Source: Nitrosospira sp. Nsp11
Lineage (GTDB): Bacteria > Pseudomonadota > Gammaproteobacteria > Burkholderiales > Nitrosomonadaceae
DNA length: 64,000 nt
Assembly (NCBI RefSeq): GCF_900142705.1
Contig: NZ_FRBV01000010.1
Coordinates: 36,332-100,331, forward strand
Direction: 5' to 3'
Shown here: piece by piece, positions 55,659-64,000 of the stretch
How positions within the stretch are numbered: position 1 is the stretch's first letter
Layout of the letters: every line of letters starts with the position of its first letter
Notes under the pieces: generated by a model
What the model was told of the DNA's origin: nothing
The model's input: the letters and a program-made list of their open reading frames with translations, nothing else
Databases searched by the model: none
Made by a program: the position numbers and the translations under genes

Positions 55659-57194
55659 CTAATGAATAGGTGCTAGATGAGATTCATTTTTGTCGGGCTC
55701 AGGCAATTCAACGGGTGGATTCGCCGGACGTGCAATAAGGCTCTCAGTTTGCTGCAAGCTCTTTTCCATAGCGGGGGCGCTTTTCGCGTTGTGAAAGACT
55801 ACAGAAAAGGTGGTTCCGACATTCTGCTCGCTGGAAACCCTGATGTTTAGTTTATTGTTCTCAGCCACGGTTTTTACTATTGATAAACCTATTCCGCTTG
55901 ATGTTCGGTTGTGCAACGCTGCCCTGGGGGTATAAAAATACTCGTCGAAGATATGCGGAAGGTCTTTATCGCCGATGCCAATCCCATGGTCGATAATAGT
56001 TACTGTCGCGGATAGGCTGTGCTCATCGAAAGAAGACCCGATCTCCACCGAACGTCCATCGTATGAATAGACAATTGCATTTGAAATAATATTCTCGAAG
56101 AGTATTTCAAGCTGATTGGGGACACATTCCACCACAAAATCTTCGATCGAAGGGTTGATAGCGATATGATGCGAATTGGCAATAGGTTGTAATTTGTCTA
56201 TACATTTCTGGAGGACACCAGCAATATTCGCCCACGTCAAATTAGCGGGATCGCGGGCTGCAGCTTTTAACCGTTCAAGCTTGAGCACATCCAGAATCAG
56301 ACCTGCCATGCCGGCGGCTCGATCATCGACCTTCATAATGACATTCATTATTTCCGGCGAGGCCTCTCCACAATAATTTCCTTTGATCAGACTGATCTTG
56401 CTGCGAATCGCATCAAGCGGCGCTTTAAGCTGATGTGTCATCAGGACGGCATACCGGTCTTTCTCCGCTTGCGCCCGGCTGATCTGCTCGTAGGCATCCA
56501 TAAGGTGTCGCTCGTGGACGCGCACGACGATCGACAGCCGTGAAACGACATACCAGACAATGACAAAGAGCACATCCAGCGTAAACATCCATAAAAACGT
56601 ATTGATTTTAAGCGAGCTGATGCCAGATGCACCCGGGTCTATCAATACCGACTGAGGCGCCAGAAAAAGAAGCGGATTTTCAAACAACAAAACAATGGAA
56701 TACATCGCGCAAACCAGAACCGTGACAATCAGACTCTCCACCGTCGAGAAAAAGATGCACGATAAGGCGATATGCAGCACATAAAAGAAGGGAGCCGGAG
56801 TCGCAATACTGCCAACGTAATGCACGACGACCGACAGGCAAAGGAGGTCGACGATGATTTGAGCCCAGATGTTTATGGAGGGGGAGTTATATTTTGTCCG
56901 CTTGCGAAAATCCAGGGCATAGATGCAGATGATATTTGCGATAAATAACAGGGCTGTTATGACAACAGGCCATCCCTGCTGGTGAGTGATGCCGATTTCG
57001 GTAAGCGTATCTGAAGCAACGAGCGCAAATATTTGAAAAATGAGGAGAACAGCGATGACCCCCCATCGAAAAATGATAAACCACCGCGCGTTGCCAATCA
57101 GTACTTCGTCGCTCAGCTTCGAGCCCGTTAACCCGGCACGCGGGAAAGCGAAGGCGGTTTTGGATGCAGCCCAGGAAAATTCGGCAATCGCCAT
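55659..57194 (-). CDS. Membrane sensor histidine kinase
   Basis: 511 residues. Six hydrophobic segments in the first 215 residues with no large external domain, then a coiled linker, a HisKA-like dimerisation helix with the candidate phospho-acceptor in MTHQLKAPLDAIRS, and a HATPase domain with N, G1 (DHGIGIGDKDLPHIF) and G2 (SSGIGLSIVKTV) boxes. The H-box HQLKAPL departs from the usual HELRTPL but is of the known HQLKxPL type. Lies 38 bp after its receiver partner on the minus strand. Confidence 0.9.
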   Translation of the reverse strand: MAIAEFSWAASKTAFAFPRAGLTGSKLSDEVLIGNARWFIIFRWGVIAVLLIFQIFALVASDTLTEIGITHQQGWPVVITALLFIANIICIYALDFRKRTKYNSPSINIWAQIIVDLLCLSVVVHYVGSIATPAPFFYVLHIALSCIFFSTVESLIVTVLVCAMYSIVLLFENPLLFLAPQSVLIDPGASGISSLKINTFLWMFTLDVLFVIVWYVVSRLSIVVRVHERHLMDAYEQISRAQAEKDRYAVLMTHQLKAPLDAIRSKISLIKGNYCGEASPEIMNVIMKVDDRAAGMAGLILDVLKLERLKAAARDPANLTWANIAGVLQKCIDKLQPIANSHHIAINPSIEDFVVECVPNQLEILFENIISNAIVYSYDGRSVEIGSSFDEHSLSATVTIIDHGIGIGDKDLPHIFDEYFYTPRAALHNRTSSGIGLSIVKTVAENNKLNIRVSSEQNVGTTFSVVFHNAKSAPAMEKSLQQTESLIARPANPPVELPEPDKNESHLAPIH

Positions 57195-57232
57195 GTTAAA
57201 TTCTGCAGGAAGAATCTGCTGGAAATTCTAAA

Positions 57233-57697
57233 TTACGCAGGCGCATCCAGCCGATGGCGAACAATCGATAAAAAGCTGATCGGGTCGACGGGTTTTTCCA
57301 CGATTAAAATCCATTCGTCGGATATGCCGGTGAAATAAGGACGGATTTCCTCGCCGAGAGAGGTCATGAATATCATGTGTAGTTGGGGAAAATGCTTTCG
57401 GAGCTCCACATAAGCTTCCAGCCCCGAATCCATCGATTCAACCATTACATCAAGGATCGCCAGATCAGGAGGATTTGCAGGATTCTTTAATAGCGATACT
57501 ATAAAATCGCGCATCGTCTCGTAGCTATCGACTGTATATCCATTTGCATCGAGAATACGTTTTACAGTATCGCGAATATCCGGATCGTCATCGACATGCG
57601 CGATTCGCTGGGTAGCACCGCTTTCTTTTGCTAATACCGAACCAGGCAGTTGGCCGCGCAGCTTATCGTTTTCCAGACGTTCAGTGGGTGCATGCAT
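57233..57697 (-). CDS. Single-domain response regulator
   Basis: 154 residues. Receiver domain with the acidic cluster HVDDDPDIRD, the phospho-acceptor Asp in LAILDVMVESMDSGLEAY, Thr in FMTS and Lys in VEKPVDP. No DNA-binding or enzymatic output domain, so it must act through protein contact or as phosphate relay. Co-directional with and just upstream of the histidine kinase gene, thus a likely cognate pair. Confidence 0.9.
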   Translation of the reverse strand: MHAPTERLENDKLRGQLPGSVLAKESGATQRIAHVDDDPDIRDTVKRILDANGYTVDSYETMRDFIVSLLKNPANPPDLAILDVMVESMDSGLEAYVELRKHFPQLHMIFMTSLGEEIRPYFTGISDEWILIVEKPVDPISFLSIVRHRLDAPA

Positions 57698-57913
57698 TTG
57701 GGTTTCCTCCGGTTTCTGTTTAAATTGCAGATACGTTTACGGGTACCGTTCCCGCAAACAGCATAATATAGTCTAAGTGAAGCGGGTGTCACGCAAGTGT
57801 AAAAGTTTTGTGAAGGCTGCGATCTGCGCCCTCGGAAAGGTGAGATGTAAATATTATGCTGCATCGCGCCGGTTTTATTCCGGAACTCCAGTGATCAGCG
57901 CCACGGAGCGGAT

Positions 57914-58600
57914 TCAGATTAAAACTCGCTTCAGCCATTTCCCCATATCGGCTATCTCTTCTTTGCAAACGGAGTGCGCCATCCGATACTCATGCCATTC
58001 CACTGCATAGCCTAGTTCGGTCAGTTGCCGTTTTGACGCGACCGCCATTGTCATCGGTATGACATTATCGCTTTCGCCATGCGACATGAAAATCGACACG
58101 GGGAAATTAGCCCGGTGCGCTTCCGCTGGGAGGGTTTGCGGCAGAGGGAGATGGCATGATAAAGCCATAACACCGGCGAGTTTTTCCGGATAGCGCAAGC
58201 CGGTGTGGAGCGCTAGCGCTCCACCTTGAGAAAAACCGGCCAGAACAATATTCTCCGACTTTATTCCCCGCTGGTTTTCGTGCGCGAGCAGCGCCTCGAT
58301 TGCCCGTTGCGATTCGTACAAGCTTTCCATATTTTCGTGAAGGCCTGCATTCGTATCGATCAGGTCGTAGTCGTACCACGCGCGCATCACCATGCCACGG
58401 TTAATGCTCACCGGGCGCTTCGGTGCGTGTGGAAACACGAAACGGACGTGTATCGCCGAAGGCAGCGCGAGCTCATCCACGATCGGGACAAAATCATTGC
58501 CATCCGCCCCGAGACCGTGCATCCATAAAATAGTATGAGTTGGGCGAGTCCCGGTTTCCAGTTCAATAGCGGGAAGCAGATCGGTAGGGATTGCGGTCAC
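57914..58600 (-). CDS. Carboxylesterase, alpha/beta hydrolase
   Basis: 228 residues of the phospholipase/carboxylesterase family. Seen: WMHGLGADGNDFVPIVDEL, the nucleophile elbow GFSQGGALALHTG, Asp in SHGESDNVIP and His in EYRMAHSVCKEE, completing the triad. Cytoplasmic, no signal peptide. Divergently oriented to the transglutaminase-like gene with a 129-bp spacer that contains four TTGAC repeats. Confidence 0.94.
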   Translation of the reverse strand: MTAIPTDLLPAIELETGTRPTHTILWMHGLGADGNDFVPIVDELALPSAIHVRFVFPHAPKRPVSINRGMVMRAWYDYDLIDTNAGLHENMESLYESQRAIEALLAHENQRGIKSENIVLAGFSQGGALALHTGLRYPEKLAGVMALSCHLPLPQTLPAEAHRANFPVSIFMSHGESDNVIPMTMAVASKRQLTELGYAVEWHEYRMAHSVCKEEIADMGKWLKRVLI

Positions 58601-58642
58601 CAGGCGAGAAAAAAATTTGACAAAATTTGACTAATTGACTAG

Positions 58643-58671
58643 TTGACTTAACGCGAGGGTAGGATTAGATT
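58643..58671 (+). promoter_or_regulatory. Promoter of transglutaminase-like gene with TTGAC array
   Basis: TTGACT (58643-58648), 17-base spacer, TAGATT (58666-58671). Three further TTGAC copies lie upstream at 58617, 58627 and 58635, spaced 8-10 bases, which is unusual and could be alternative -35 elements or direct-repeat binding sites. Confidence 0.45.
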
Positions 58672-58729
58672 CGCTCTTTCGATTTTCAAGACAAAATTTC
58701 AAGACGAAACCCCTATAGCAGGAGAAAAT

Positions 58730-59827
58730 ATGAAACGCAGGGATTTTATCAAATTAGCGGGAGTAAGCGCCGCATTATTTCCTGTTGCCCCATCCGTGTT
58801 TGCTCAACAGGTTATCCCGTCACGGCGGCATACTTATCGCCTGACCTATAAGTTCGATCTTCCCGCCGACGGAAAAAAAGCCCGTTTATGGGTACCATTA
58901 CCCGACACCGACGATACACCACACCAGTTTTCTCAGGGCAGCGTCTGGAGCGGTAATCCGACGGTTGCCAAGTTCGATACCGTTCCCGGAACATCTTCAC
59001 CCATGTTTTACGCCGAGTGGCGGGGCGCCGGTCCACGCACCGTCTCGGTGAGCAGCGTCGTGAAGACCGTTGACCGCTCTGTCGACCTGAAGCAGTATTC
59101 CGAGCGAGGCACGGCCCCCATCCCAGCGGATGTGAAACGTTTTCTGCTACCGACAAAGAACATACCGCTAGACGGTATTGTACGCAAAACTGCGCTGTCG
59201 ATCATTAAAGACGCCAATGCCCAGACACCGCTACAAAAAGCGCACGCCGTCTATAACTGGGTGGTAGACAATTCCTATCGCGACCCGGCAACGCGCGGCT
59301 GTGGCCGGGGTGATATCAAGCTCATGCTGGAAAGCGGCAATATGGGCGGAAAATGCGCCGACCTTAATGCTTTATTTGTAGGACTGGCTCGCGCAGCGGG
59401 CGTCCCCGCGCGAGATCATTATGGAATTCGCATAGATGAGTCAGCGACGCACAAAGCCCTGGGGCAATCCGACGATATCACCACCGCCCAGCATGTCCGG
59501 GCGGAATTTTATCTCGCCGGCCTGGGTTGGGTGCCAGTGGACCCCGCTGATGTGCGCGAACTGGCGCTTGAGGAAGCATTGCTGATCACCAATCCCCGAG
59601 TGGTTGAATTGCGCGATAAATTATTCGGTGCGTGGGAGATGAACTGGGTGTCATTTAATCACGGCAAGGATATCACGCTGGCAAAAGACAGTGTTTTTAA
59701 AGATCTGCCGTTTTTCATGTATCCCCAGGCCGAGATTGCCGGCCACGAACAGGATAGCCTTGATCCGGCCGGGTTTTCCTACAAAATTGTCTCATCGGAA
59801 CTCGTGGGGACGGGCGTCAAGTTTTAG
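58730..59827 (+). CDS. Tat-exported transglutaminase-like protein
   Basis: 365 residues. Twin-arginine signal at the N-terminus (KRRDFIKLAGVSAALF, cleavage after VFAQ), a beta-rich N-terminal domain, and a transglutaminase-type cysteine protease core with Cys in MGGKCADLNALFVGLARAAG, followed by a His (near GQSDDITTAQHVRAEFYL) and Asp (VPVDPADV). Acts in the periplasm; substrate unknown. GCAGGAG precedes ATG 58730. Confidence 0.9.
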   Translation: MKRRDFIKLAGVSAALFPVAPSVFAQQVIPSRRHTYRLTYKFDLPADGKKARLWVPLPDTDDTPHQFSQGSVWSGNPTVAKFDTVPGTSSPMFYAEWRGAGPRTVSVSSVVKTVDRSVDLKQYSERGTAPIPADVKRFLLPTKNIPLDGIVRKTALSIIKDANAQTPLQKAHAVYNWVVDNSYRDPATRGCGRGDIKLMLESGNMGGKCADLNALFVGLARAAGVPARDHYGIRIDESATHKALGQSDDITTAQHVRAEFYLAGLGWVPVDPADVRELALEEALLITNPRVVELRDKLFGAWEMNWVSFNHGKDITLAKDSVFKDLPFFMYPQAEIAGHEQDSLDPAGFSYKIVSSELVGTGVKF

Positions 59828-59843
59828 TGGAAAACTCTGAACA

Positions 59844-59867
59844 CGCCCTGGTTTTGCAAGCAGGGCG
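59844..59867 (+). terminator. Hairpin after the transglutaminase-like gene
   Basis: CGCCCTG (59844-59850) and CAGGGCG (59861-59867) with a 10-base loop, 17 bp after the stop codon. No T-run follows, so it may act as a Rho-assisted or mRNA-stabilising element. Confidence 0.35.
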
Positions 59868-59962
59868 CAGTTCGGCTGATACCTGGCGACGCATCCGCTC
59901 TCTATTCCAAATTTGTTTCCAATCCGCGTGCTTTCCATAGCGTGCGGAAAGGTGCTATCCAG

Positions 59963-60520
59963 TTACGCGTCCCGTTCGTCATTCCTTGCTGGCTCTCTCG
60001 AACCTTCAGGAATAATTTTTTGCAGTTCTTGAAATAACATACGAAAACTTTTGGGTGGCTTGTTCGCAAGCCTTTCCTTTTCCGCGTTGCGCGACAGCAA
60101 ACGCAATTGCTGCAGGTCTGCGGAAGGATATTTTTGCCCAAGTTCGCCCAGCGCCAACTCATCCGTCAGCAGCCGCTCGCGCCAGCGCTCCAGCAGATGC
60201 AGCCATGCCGTATGTTGCGAGCTCAGGCCGTTCCAGGCGTCAAGTTTTTCCTGTATTGGCGCTGCATCTACGTCACGCATCAGCTTGCCGATAAATTGCA
60301 TCTGCCGGCGAAGCGCTCCATGCTTGCTTATCCGCTTGGCTTCGAGCACGGCGTCGGCCAGCGTTTCCGGCAGGTCAAGTTCGGCCAGTCGCTTGAGATC
60401 GAGCTGTATCAGTTGTTCGCCCATGTCCTGGAGCGCATGCATTTCCTGCTTGCGCCGGGTCTTGCTGGCCGGAAGCGGTCCGGAATCGTTTAAGGGGGTT
60501 TTCTGCACTGTGCTTCCCAA
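59963..60520 (-). CDS. darP: Ribosome-associated protein DarP (YjgA, DUF615)
   Basis: 185 residues, highly charged and helical. DUF615 proteins bind the 50S assembly intermediate. Seen: SKTRRKQEMHALQDMGEQLIQL, LDLPETLADAVLEAKRI, HGALRRQMQFIGKLMR and DLQQLRLLSRNAEKE, all typical. Divergent to pmbA with a 121-bp spacer, the arrangement seen in many beta- and gammaproteobacteria. Confidence 0.95.
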   Translation of the reverse strand: MGSTVQKTPLNDSGPLPASKTRRKQEMHALQDMGEQLIQLDLKRLAELDLPETLADAVLEAKRISKHGALRRQMQFIGKLMRDVDAAPIQEKLDAWNGLSSQHTAWLHLLERWRERLLTDELALGELGQKYPSADLQQLRLLSRNAEKERLANKPPKSFRMLFQELQKIIPEGSREPARNDERDA

Positions 60521-60641
60521 TTCAAGAAACTGCTATCATAGCGCCATTTCCACATAATCTCAGGCCAGTCTGCTGCTGGGCTCCAAGACGGGCTTGCGCG
60601 TGCTATTTGCCAGCTAATCAATATAAGGTTCCTCCCTTAAA

Positions 60642-62006
60642 ATGGCCATGAACGATAATGCCCGCCCTTCCCCGCGTTTTTCCTATCCTTTCCCTGTACT
60701 TCAAAAAATTGCGCAGGACGTACTGGATTATGCCAAAAAAAATGGCGCCAGCGCCTGTGAAACCGATATTTCGGATGGTTTCGGCCAGAGTGTTACCGTC
60801 CGGCGCGGAGAGGTCGAAACCATAGAGTACAATCGTGACAAAGGGCTCTCGGTAACAGTTTATATCGGCCAGAAACGCGGCCATGCAAGCACCTCGGATT
60901 TCGCGCCACAGGCAATAAAAGACACGGTCGCGGCGGCCTTGTCGATTGCCGGACACACGGCCGCTGACGATTGTGCAGGGCTGGCCGATAGTGACTTGCT
61001 GGCGCGGGAATTCCCCGACCTTGATTTGTATTTTCCGTGGGATTTGCCGGTGGAGCAGGCCATACAGCTCGCGCAAACCTGTGAAGCGGCCGCGTTCGCG
61101 GTGGATAAGCGCATCACCAATTCTGAAGGGGCGAGCGTTTCGCTGAGCGAGTCCCAGTTTGTGTATGCCAACAGTCTGGGATTCATGGGCGGCTACCCCG
61201 GTTCTCGTCACAGTATCAGTTGCGCGGTGATTGCAAGCCAGGATGATACGATGCAGCGCGATTATTGGTATAGCGTTGCGCGCGACGCCGCTGATCTGGA
61301 GCATGCAGATGCCGTTGGCAGAAAAACGGGGATGCGCAGCGTTGCACGCCTGGGTGCCAGGAAAATTGCGACCTGTGAAGTGCCTGTTCTATTCGAAGCG
61401 CCGATAGCAGCCAGCCTGATGGGCCATTTTGTCAGCGCCGTGAGTGGTGGCAGCCTCTACCGGAAGTCGTCATTTCTACTGGATAGTATCGGCAAACAAG
61501 TATTTGCCCCTGATATTCAGATCCGGGAAGCCCCTCACTTGAAAAAAGGGTTGGCCAGCGGACCGTTCGATGATGAGGGTGTCGCCACGCGTGAACGCAA
61601 AGTGGTGGAGAACGGCGTGATGCAGGGGTATTTTCTCGGCAGTTATTCCGCTCGCAAGCTCGGGCTGAGCACGACCGGAAACGCCGGGGGTAACCATAAC
61701 CTTATTCTGGATAATGGCGCCGGACTCGAATTCTCCGCCCTGCTCAAGAAAATGAATAAAGGAGTGCTGGTAACTGAATTACTCGGTCAAGGCGTAAACC
61801 CAGTCACAGGAGATTATTCCCGCGGGGCAGCAGGCTACTGGGTGGAGGATGGAGAAATCCGCCATGCCGTTGAGGAAATTACGATCGCAGGCAACCTGAA
61901 AGATATGTTGCTTGGCATTTCCGCAGTCGGCAATGACGTTATTGCGCGTGGTTCCAAGCAATGCGGCTCCCTGTTGATAGACCGCATGATGGTCGCGGGC
62001 GGTTAA
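60642..62006 (+). CDS. pmbA: Metalloprotease PmbA (TldE)
   Basis: Partner of TldD; the TldD/TldE complex degrades unfolded peptides and matures some microcins, with the metal site in TldD. Seen: 454 residues, ETDISDGFGQSVTVRRGEVETIEYNRD-like start (split here across several strands), GYPGSRHS, GSYSARKLGLSTTGNAGG and GAAGYWVEDGEI. No HExxxH, as expected for PmbA/TldE. Divergent from darP. Confidence 0.96.
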   Translation: MAMNDNARPSPRFSYPFPVLQKIAQDVLDYAKKNGASACETDISDGFGQSVTVRRGEVETIEYNRDKGLSVTVYIGQKRGHASTSDFAPQAIKDTVAAALSIAGHTAADDCAGLADSDLLAREFPDLDLYFPWDLPVEQAIQLAQTCEAAAFAVDKRITNSEGASVSLSESQFVYANSLGFMGGYPGSRHSISCAVIASQDDTMQRDYWYSVARDAADLEHADAVGRKTGMRSVARLGARKIATCEVPVLFEAPIAASLMGHFVSAVSGGSLYRKSSFLLDSIGKQVFAPDIQIREAPHLKKGLASGPFDDEGVATRERKVVENGVMQGYFLGSYSARKLGLSTTGNAGGNHNLILDNGAGLEFSALLKKMNKGVLVTELLGQGVNPVTGDYSRGAAGYWVEDGEIRHAVEEITIAGNLKDMLLGISAVGNDVIARGSKQCGSLLIDRMMVAGG

Positions 62007-62148
62007 ACATTCAGTAAGCACTCAGCGCTCAGTCTTTCAGCATCCGCTTTTCTGTTTACTCCCTGGGGAATGCGCTTCGATTCGCCTTCGCCCCTTTTGC
62101 TCGACTTGTCTAGCCCGGCAATGGTTTCGGCTCACGCGCGAACTCACG

Positions 62149-63189
62149 ATGAATCTACATTTGCTTGTTCCTGCCCTCTTTTGGCCCGATACCGGGTTTC
62201 CGGACATTTACCGTGATCTATCGCTCCCCGCACTGGAGAACCTGATTGCAAAATGTTCGAGCGATGAGGATGAGTCGGAAGGACTAGAGGCTTGGCTCTG
62301 CCGGGCGCTCGGCGTTGCAAAACAGCAGGACTGGCCAGTTGCACCTCTTACCCTGCTGATCGATGGAGCGGAGGATATAAAAGCAGGAAACGATTACTGG
62401 ATTCGCGCCGACCCGGTGCATCTGCATATCGAGCGTGATCAGATCGTGCTGGCTGATAGCCGTGTTTTCCAGATTTCGTCCCAGGAGGCCGAGGAGCTTA
62501 CCGGCATGCTTAACCGGTATTTTGCGGCGAGCAGCCAGGCACTGGTATTCTTGCCGCTACGACCCGATCGCTGGTATATGCGCGTAACAAAAACGCCCGC
62601 GGCAAAAACACATTTGCTTGGCGAGGTTGCAAACAGAGGCATCAATGAATTGCTGCCGTTCGGCGCAAACCAAACGTTCTGGCGCGGCCTCTTCAATGAA
62701 ATCCAAATGCTGCTGCATTCGCATCCGCTTAATCAGTTACGGGAGGTGCATGGCGAACCAGTCATTAACAGTACCTGGTTCTGGGGCGGCGGGATCATGC
62801 CGGAATCACCGAGTTCTCCATATACGCGTATATGGAGCAATAATGTCCTTGCCCGCTCCCTGGCACTAGCGTCTCATACAGATCATATACAGCTTCCCCC
62901 AAGCGCGGCGATGTGGCAACAATCCGCCACGTCCGGGCATCATCTCGTCGTGCTTGATGCCCTCTACGGAAAAGCCCAGTACGCGGATGCATATGGCTGG
63001 CGTGAAAGTTTGAAAGAGCTCGAACGGAACTGGTTCACGCCTTTGTGGACAATGTCCAGGCAAGGGCTGTTCAGCCGAATAACCCTCACCGCACTCAGTG
63101 GAGACAGAAGCAAAAATTTTACTGCAAGACGCATTGACTTGAGGAAATTCTGGCGCACGCCAAAACCAATCTCGATCTATGCCGGCTAG
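62149..63189 (+). CDS. Phosphoglycerate-mutase-like regulatory protein
   Basis: 346 residues of a family commonly annotated as cofactor-independent phosphoglycerate mutase-like, without the full set of metal ligands of true enzymes. Seen: LHLLVPALFWPD start, VHLHIERDQIVLADSR in the middle, INSTWFWGGGIMPE and LDALYGKAQYADAYGWRESL near the end. Often encoded near recJ in betaproteobacteria; here it follows pmbA. The exact role is unknown. Confidence 0.75.
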   Translation: MNLHLLVPALFWPDTGFPDIYRDLSLPALENLIAKCSSDEDESEGLEAWLCRALGVAKQQDWPVAPLTLLIDGAEDIKAGNDYWIRADPVHLHIERDQIVLADSRVFQISSQEAEELTGMLNRYFAASSQALVFLPLRPDRWYMRVTKTPAAKTHLLGEVANRGINELLPFGANQTFWRGLFNEIQMLLHSHPLNQLREVHGEPVINSTWFWGGGIMPESPSSPYTRIWSNNVLARSLALASHTDHIQLPPSAAMWQQSATSGHHLVVLDALYGKAQYADAYGWRESLKELERNWFTPLWTMSRQGLFSRITLTALSGDRSKNFTARRIDLRKFWRTPKPISIYAG

Positions 63190-63451
63190 GGTATCGGAAG
63201 AAAAGCCATGTTTTTTTTGTCTTTTTCAGCACATTAAAAGTGGCTAATATCATTCATAATGAGGCTCCACCCGGCAATGTGATGGGGCAAGAAAAACCGA
63301 ATCTCCACTACGCTGCAAATCAATAAAACTCGGGATGATTTCGCGTAGCAAATAATGTTTAATATAAGTAACTTGTGGGTAAAATATCCCACGACTCGTG
63401 ACCGGTGGTAAGAATTTTGCAATAAAAGGGGAATATCATGAGGAGAAAATC

Positions 63452-63931
63452 ATGACTAATTTAAATCTATTCGAGTCGTTGTTGAATTGCAACACTGTGG
63501 AAGAGCTGCACAGGGATGCGACAGCCATTGTTGGCCAGATGGGTTTCGAGCACTTTCTATACGGCGTCCAGGTGAATACATCACTTACCCGTCCATATCG
63601 ATTCATCCTCAGTTGTTATCCGGAAGCATGGCGAAAACGTTATGACGAGGAAGGTTACGCCAGTATTGATCCTACCGTTTCCCACTGCGCCAGAACGTCA
63701 ATTCCTGTCATTTGGAGGAACGAGATTTTCAAGGGACGCAAGGAGGCAAGGATAAGAAGCGAGGCAAAGGATTGCGGCCTGGCGAGCGGAGCCAGTTTCT
63801 CGGTTCATGGTGGGCGAGGCGAAGCTGCAATGCTGAGCCTTGCGACCTCCCGCGACTCTCGTGAAGCTCAGGATGATATTATCGCGACGATGGACAAAGC
63901 CCAGCTAGTCGTCCCTGAAATACGTCCGTAA
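63452..63931 (+). pseudogene. LuxR-type AHL receptor, AHL-binding domain only, HTH apparently broken
   Basis: 159 residues from ATG 63452 (AGGAG just upstream). The autoinducer-binding domain is well preserved: AWRKRYDEEGYASIDPTV carries the conserved Trp, Tyr, Asp and Pro, with Trp in PVIW and GLASGASFSVHG. A TAA at 63929-63931 ends the frame before the helix-turn-helix. Beyond it the same frame reads LQILTLRG, and another frame from 63967 reads SEEIARIGVIS; both look like HTH fragments. It looks like a receptor gene broken by a stop and an indel, unless short receptors of this type are functional. Confidence 0.65.
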
Positions 63932-64000
63932 GCCTTGCAGATATTAACGTTGAGGGGTATACAAGGTCTGAGGAAATTGCCAGAATTGGCGTTATTTCCC

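Overview
The window reads as a contiguous chromosomal segment of a betaproteobacterium, most likely an ammonia oxidiser of the Nitrosomonadaceae (Nitrosospira-like). This rests on the beta/gamma-proteobacterial der-bamB-yfgM-hisS-ispG-rodZ-rlmN-ndk order, an EpsA-type regulator next to a PEP-CTERM protein, a LuxI-type acyl-homoserine-lactone synthase, and a small two-domain multicopper oxidase of a kind known in ammonia oxidisers. No ammonia-oxidation gene, rRNA, tRNA, CRISPR array or insertion sequence was seen, so the genus is an inference.

Layout. 1-8607 (minus): housekeeping block of GTPase Der (cut by the window edge), BamB, YfgM-like protein, HisS, IspG, RodZ, RlmN and Ndk. 8608-16266: accessory proteins (SGNH esterase, secreted glycine-rich protein, GGDEF/EAL c-di-GMP enzyme, EpsA regulator, PEP-CTERM protein, a small orphan). 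16554-24046 (minus): M1-type peptidase, ChaN/PDZ protein and PurL. 24258-27221 (plus): Nnr, a 2-Cys peroxiredoxin and a ferritin-like protein. 27222-30078: quorum-sensing locus with a LuxI synthase under a well-formed lux box, a translationally coupled receiver-like protein, decayed DNA, and an inverted pair of 23-bp REP-like repeats. 30079-37171 (minus): iron and copper block (TonB receptor, PepSY and DUF4198 proteins, multicopper oxidase, DUF2325 protein, bacterioferritin, Bfd, HemP with promoter and Fur-like site). 37872-55023 (plus): surface polysaccharide island with an ABC exporter (Wzm/Wzt), a giant methyltransferase/kinase-like/coiled-coil/glycosyltransferase fusion, further glycosyltransferases, an FkbM methyltransferase, WecB, a metallophosphoesterase and an epimerase-like protein. 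It is interrupted by a TauE/DUF1634 transporter pair and a mazEF pair whose toxin seems to have lost a conserved segment. 55136-63189: ArfB, a two-component pair, carboxylesterase, Tat-exported transglutaminase-like protein, DarP, PmbA and a phosphoglycerate-mutase-like protein. 63452-end: a LuxR-type AHL-binding domain followed by a stop codon and frame-shifted remains of its DNA-binding domain.

How it fits together. The most interesting unit is the polysaccharide exporter. Wzt carries a C-terminal extension like those that recognise a chain-end modification. The neighbouring fusion protein has the domain order of a chain terminator with a coiled-coil ruler (as in WbdD of E. coli O9a), fused to a GT4-type glycosyltransferase. 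The ruler is encoded by a near-perfect 42-bp tandem repeat, which could change length. The second point of interest is quorum sensing: an apparently intact signal synthase with a lux box, while the only AHL receptor in view looks broken.
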